Source of the DNA: Amoebophrya sp. AT5.2
Lineage: Eukaryota; Sar; Dinophyceae; Syndiniales; Amoebophryaceae
Reading direction: 5' to 3'
Assembly (NCBI GenBank): GCA_005223375.1
Contig: RXOD01004298.1
Span: 1-24,552, forward strand
DNA: 24,552 nt
Below the pieces are notes generated by a model. It worked only from the letters and a program-made list of their open reading frames with translations, was not told where the DNA came from and made no database searches. Below, in pieces: positions 21,201-24,552 of the stretch. A program made the position numbers and the translations under genes. The first letter of the stretch is position 1. Every line of letters starts with the position of its first letter.

Positions 21201-23302
21201 AAAACACGATCACCGTTAGCAACAACTCCGCGCACTCCTCGGGCTCGGCCTGCGGCAGCGCGAAGATGAAGTTCTCCATCAATAAACCGACGCCGGCGTT
21301 GAGTAAGATCGCGGCGTAGAAGAACCTTGGGAGGTAGTCGATGAAGCCCAGCCCGGTGAGGAAGAGCACAGCGAACAGCGTGAGCGCGTAGATGAGCGCG
21401 GGGCGGCGGTCCTTGATGCTGCCGGAGATCTGCACGTTAAGCACCCCGCTTTCCAGCAACCCGTAGCCCACGACGCCCCCGAAAATCCCGTTGATCCCGT
21501 TCGGCAGCCACAGGTTTTTTATCTCCGTGTTGCAGTCGATCTTGGCGTCGGTCTGCCCCAGGTGCTGCTTCAACGCGCCGTACTGCATCACCACGTCCAG
21601 CGTGCCAATCACGAACAGGGAGAGCAGCGCCTTCAGCTCCTCCGCGACCGTGGACCACTGCACGGACTCTTTGAACACGTACTCCAGCTGCTCAAACGAC
21701 CCCTGCTCCACCGTGGACCTGCCGGTGGTTTCTTCGTTGTTGTGGGCCCAGTAGCGGAACGAAAGCCACAGCACGTTCGTGTTCCCGAACCACGTCATCC
21801 GGTCAAACGGGCTATACTTGTACACACCGGAAGTACTTGTATCGTCTGTAGAACTTGTGGCGGAGGTGGAGGAAGCAGCTGCCAGTTCTCGCAGAAGATG
21901 GTGCGTAGAGGTGGAGGTGGTGCTGTTGGTACTATTGCCGTGGGCCGAGTGGCTGGTGGTGCCGTGCGAGTAATAACTGGTGTCGTGGAAGAACCACGGC
22001 CATTTCGCGTCCTGCTGGAGCGCGTGGTGGCCCAGATCGCGGTCGTTGGAGAGCCCCGTGTAGAGCCAGAACGCCGCGACCGGAACGCCCAAAAACAGCA
22101 GCTGGAAGACCGGCTGCTTCCACGCGCCGAGCTTTTTCGCGGGCACGTACTGGATCGCGAACCACAGAAAAAAACCGATCGCGGTGGCGAGGATGAACTG
22201 CGGCGCTTGGTACTTGCACACCTTCTTGTTCGCGTAGTAAAAAACCTTCAGCGCGATGCAGGTGAGAAAGCCCTTGTGAATCGCGGCCGGAAAGAACTCC
22301 GCGACGGAGGCGACACGTAGCTTCCCCAGCACGAAAAACAACAGCGCGAAAATCAGCGTCGTCAGCGAAATCACCATCATCAGCGTGGCCCAGTACTGGT
22401 CGCGCTCGTGGGGAAGAATCGTGGGAGCCCCGCCCAGCGCGCGCCGGTGAGCAGACGTGGCGGAAGCTGCAGCGGAGGAACCTGAAACCGAAGTTGGTAG
22501 CGAAAGTGGCTATTGCTTGGTATCTAAGTCAACTGCTCGACATACAAGGCCACATTTGAGATCCAGACTTGTTTCCCATTCCTAGTCCCAGGGTGGATGG
22601 TGCGATGTTATTGCTACGAGCGACAGGCTTAGTACGGCTACGCGAGCAAAAGTCTTCCTCTTGCCTCCTTTATCAAATGTAGGCTATCCTCAATAGAGCA
22701 ACAGCTGCTCCCACGACCACCTCTGCGGCAAAAAATTAAGTACTAGTGTTTTCGTCCAGCCTTGGCACGATGGCTTTGAGGATTCTGTCTGCGCTGTAGG
22801 CCAGCATGGTGACCGGCGTGATGTCGGCGCCGCCGATCTGGAAGGGCTGTGTTTGCGGGTTGAACGCCATGCACAACCCCGTGACCGCGCACGAGATGAG
22901 GCACATCCGCACGCCCACCCGGTGCAGCTCGTACACCTGGTAGAAGAAGAAGTAGCCGTACACCGAGCAGAAGCAGATCGCGATGATCGCATTTACTAAA
23001 CCGCTGGCAACGGCCACCGACCACGGCACCTTCCCCTTCCGCAGCTCGAAGTGGTGGTGGGAGTGACCGGCTCCGTGACCGTGAACGTGCTGCTGCTCCT
23101 GCAACTGGTGCCGTCCATGGTCCACGGCGGCGGCCTGGTTGGCGTTCAGCGTTGGGGTGGTGTAAGATCTTTTCTTAGAATCACCATGCCCGCTCGTGGT
23201 CACCATGCTACCGTGGAACGGCGCGGGAATGCGGAAGTTGGGGTGCTGCGACAGGGCCGACACCTCGGAAGGAGGGCCCTGCTCCGATGGTGCTCCGTCC
23301 AT
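18247..23302 (-). CDS. SulP-type anion permease with STAS, cNMP-binding-like and EF-hand regions
   Basis: The two exons (23302-22744 and 22481-18247) join in phase 1 to give 1597 residues. The start has a strong context (AAAACCATGG) with an in-frame TAA just upstream. Order of parts: a cytosolic tail with a His-rich patch (HGHGAGHSHHH, about 74-84); a SulP membrane domain (about 95-637) with helices such as SGLVNAIIAI and TLDVVMQYGAL, interrupted by a Ser/Thr/His-rich insert (about 357-406); a STAS domain (about 660-810, core RYLVLDFDTVRGLDVSA); a cyclic-nucleotide-binding-like fold (about 853-955, MYVIDAGQVGQYM); a basic low-complexity linker; and a C-terminal region with two EF-hand loops, DETHDGALQVHE (1355-1366) and DLSGDGSLLFTD (1472-1483). 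SulP proteins move sulfate, bicarbonate or other anions; the substrate here cannot be read from sequence. SulP-STAS-cNMP-like fusions are known in fungi and bacteria; the EF-hands suggest calcium control and are the unusual part. Confidence 0.92.
22482..22743 (-). other. Intron of the SulP permease gene (262 bases)
   Basis: The donor is AACACTA|GTACTTAA and the acceptor GGTTTCAG|GTTCCTCC, phase 1: A plus GT makes Ser. Joining gives DENTS-SSAAASATS and then the second membrane block. Without splicing, exon 1 stops at 22736-22738 and the permease loses its first helices. The apparent Met at 22380 is internal. Confidence 0.9.
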
Positions 23303-23918
23303 GGTTTTGATTTACGAAACACCCGGGCGGCTATCGCAGACTTCTCGACCGATCGACTTCGTGCCGGAGCGATGGCGGTCGTCCTCCCTCCGATCCCCCG
23401 ATGAAAAAACCTCCGGCCGCCTCCGCCTCCGACGAAGCTAGGATCCTAAGTATCCCTATCCGTGCTCCTCCTGAAGATGCGATCACACGGATCGATGGAC
23501 GAGGACGATAGATTGAATTGAAGCACAACTATATTTCCGTTTTATTTTGTTCTTATCCTGACCCCTACCCAGGGTACCAACTGGTGCGAATCATTTATGA
23601 AACTACAAACAGTAAACACAGATGCGGGGGTATGGTGGTCCTCTGAACCTCCTGCTAATTAAAGGCCTGGTGATTGATTGAAGGGCAGGCACGAGGTTGA
23701 TCGCATGGACGTGATAGTCACAGTGAGCCTGACCATCTGTTGCGAAAAGAAGGCACCGCTACGGGCCGCATGAAAAACCGACGGAAAACACGACCACGCG
23801 TGAGGGTCCAAAAGCAAATCTCTTCACCGAAACCGATATAATATACGAAATTCATCAGAAAAATCCTCACGCAACCAACGATATTGAATTTGAATTTGAC
23901 TTCCTTTCTACGAAAAAA
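23303..23918. other. 5' flank of the permease gene, no supported gene
   Basis: Upstream region of the permease gene. It moves from G/C-rich sequence next to the ATG to A/T-richer sequence. Short open frames (23331-23528 and 23718-24014, minus) show no motif. No promoter element could be named with confidence. Confidence 0.45.
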
Positions 23919-24521
23919 ATGCAACGGCTCAGCGACACGACCGAGAAAATTGCAAATTTTCTGTTGCTCAGAAAACACGGAAAAGAGCAGCGGAGCCTCA
24001 ATGAAACGAATCAATCATACTGCTCACGATATTCTTTCACGATGTTCATGAAAGAGAGAGAGAGAGAGACAGAACGACTGCTCGCATTCATAAACAAAAC
24101 CAATCACGAAACCGAAGGTGAAGTGACTCGCCTCAGAGTGGGAACGGGACTGACCGACGAGGACCACATCGAGATCGACCACTGGCTGAGTAAAATACAA
24201 GCACGCATTGTTCCGAACAAACATGCGTCAGAGCAATGCCAACTCGTGCTTCTTGGTGCACGATGTGTCGCTCCTGCTGTAGCAACTTTTCCTCTGTGTC
24301 TGTTCAATGATGAAATTAATTATCTCGAATGGCGTCCCGGAAGCAAGTCTTGCCGCAGCCCTGGAAAATCCACCTCACCAATTGTCGCACTGACTCGCAG
24401 CGCGGATTTTACAAAACAAATCTATACGCGGACTCACAAAATTGTGTACACGACCTCACGATTTTTTAAGAACTTTCAGTCTCTTTCTGTTACTGTTTGT
24501 GTTTGTGTTTCACGTAATTAA
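23919..24521 (+). CDS. Hypothetical plus-strand reading frame, 200 codons
   Basis: I do not recognise this product. It starts with ATG after an A-rich run (GAAAAAAATG) and ends with TAA. It is the only sizeable open frame on the plus strand that is not opposite one of the four main genes. It encodes a mixed basic/acidic protein without signal peptide, membrane segment or known motif; residues 45-52 (KERERETE) come from an AG microsatellite. Codon use is unlike the four main genes, with no G/C preference at third positions. An uninterrupted frame of this length in A/T-richer DNA is unlikely by chance but not impossible. It may be a real divergent gene, an exon, a decayed element or coincidence. 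Confidence 0.25.
   Translation: MQRLSDTTEKIANFLLLRKHGKEQRSLNETNQSYCSRYSFTMFMKERERETERLLAFINKTNHETEGEVTRLRVGTGLTDEDHIEIDHWLSKIQARIVPNKHASEQCQLVLLGARCVAPAVATFPLCLFNDEINYLEWRPGSKSCRSPGKSTSPIVALTRSADFTKQIYTRTHKIVYTTSRFFKNFQSLSVTVCVCVSRN
24053..24069. repeat. AG dinucleotide microsatellite
   Basis: An uninterrupted run of about eight AG units lying inside the hypothetical plus-strand frame. Confidence 0.85.
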
Positions 24522-24552
24522 CAATATTAATACACACACAAATCTAACGCGC

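Noticed and set aside
18247..22380. Permease gene starting at the Met at 22380
   Set aside because: The first SulP helices are in an upstream exon (23302-22744) that joins in frame through a phase-1 intron.
1..24552. tRNA, rRNA, CRISPR array, insertion sequence or transposon ends
   Set aside because: I scanned for tRNA-like arms, conserved rRNA blocks, regular spaced repeats and terminal repeats and found none I could support by eye.

Overview
The window looks like nuclear DNA of a protist. Four large genes all lie on the minus strand. They are interrupted by a few short introns (163 to 367 bases where I can fix both ends) and together fill roughly three quarters of the sequence. Codon third positions in the genes are rich in G and C, while introns and gaps are visibly more A/T-rich. 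The protein set (a giant Sfi1-type centrin-binding repeat protein, an acylaminoacyl-peptidase, a SulP permease fused to STAS, cNMP-binding-like and EF-hand regions, and a Dispatched/Patched-like membrane protein) is eukaryotic. One-way gene order, unusual splice donors and a conserved G after the acceptor AG recall dinoflagellates and their relatives. The short, sparse introns fit a compact genome, such as a syndinian parasite, better than a large core-dinoflagellate genome. The lineage is an inference; no rRNA or other marker is present to settle it.

Layout from left to right. 1-1873 (minus): 5' part of a Dispatched/Patched-like membrane protein whose later exons run off the left edge. 1874-2977: gap. 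2978-13273 (minus): a four-exon gene whose exon phases fit exactly to give a 3109-residue protein with about 36 Sfi1-type Trp repeats separated by disordered linkers. 13274-14239: gap with a small hairpin cluster. 14240-17207 (minus): two-exon acylaminoacyl-peptidase of 934 residues with an intact Ser-Asp-His triad. 17208-18246: gap. 18247-23302 (minus): two-exon SulP-type anion permease of 1597 residues. 23303-24552: A/T-richer flank with one unexplained 200-codon plus-strand reading frame.

The genes do not form an obvious pathway. Two themes link some of them. Calcium could act on the EF-hands of the permease and on the centrins expected to bind the Sfi1-type repeats. Two of the four products are polytopic membrane proteins. 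The most distinctive signals are the size and repeat number of the Sfi1-like protein, the domain combination in the permease, and the splice sites: three of five resolved introns begin GTACTT, and four of five downstream exons begin GTTC.
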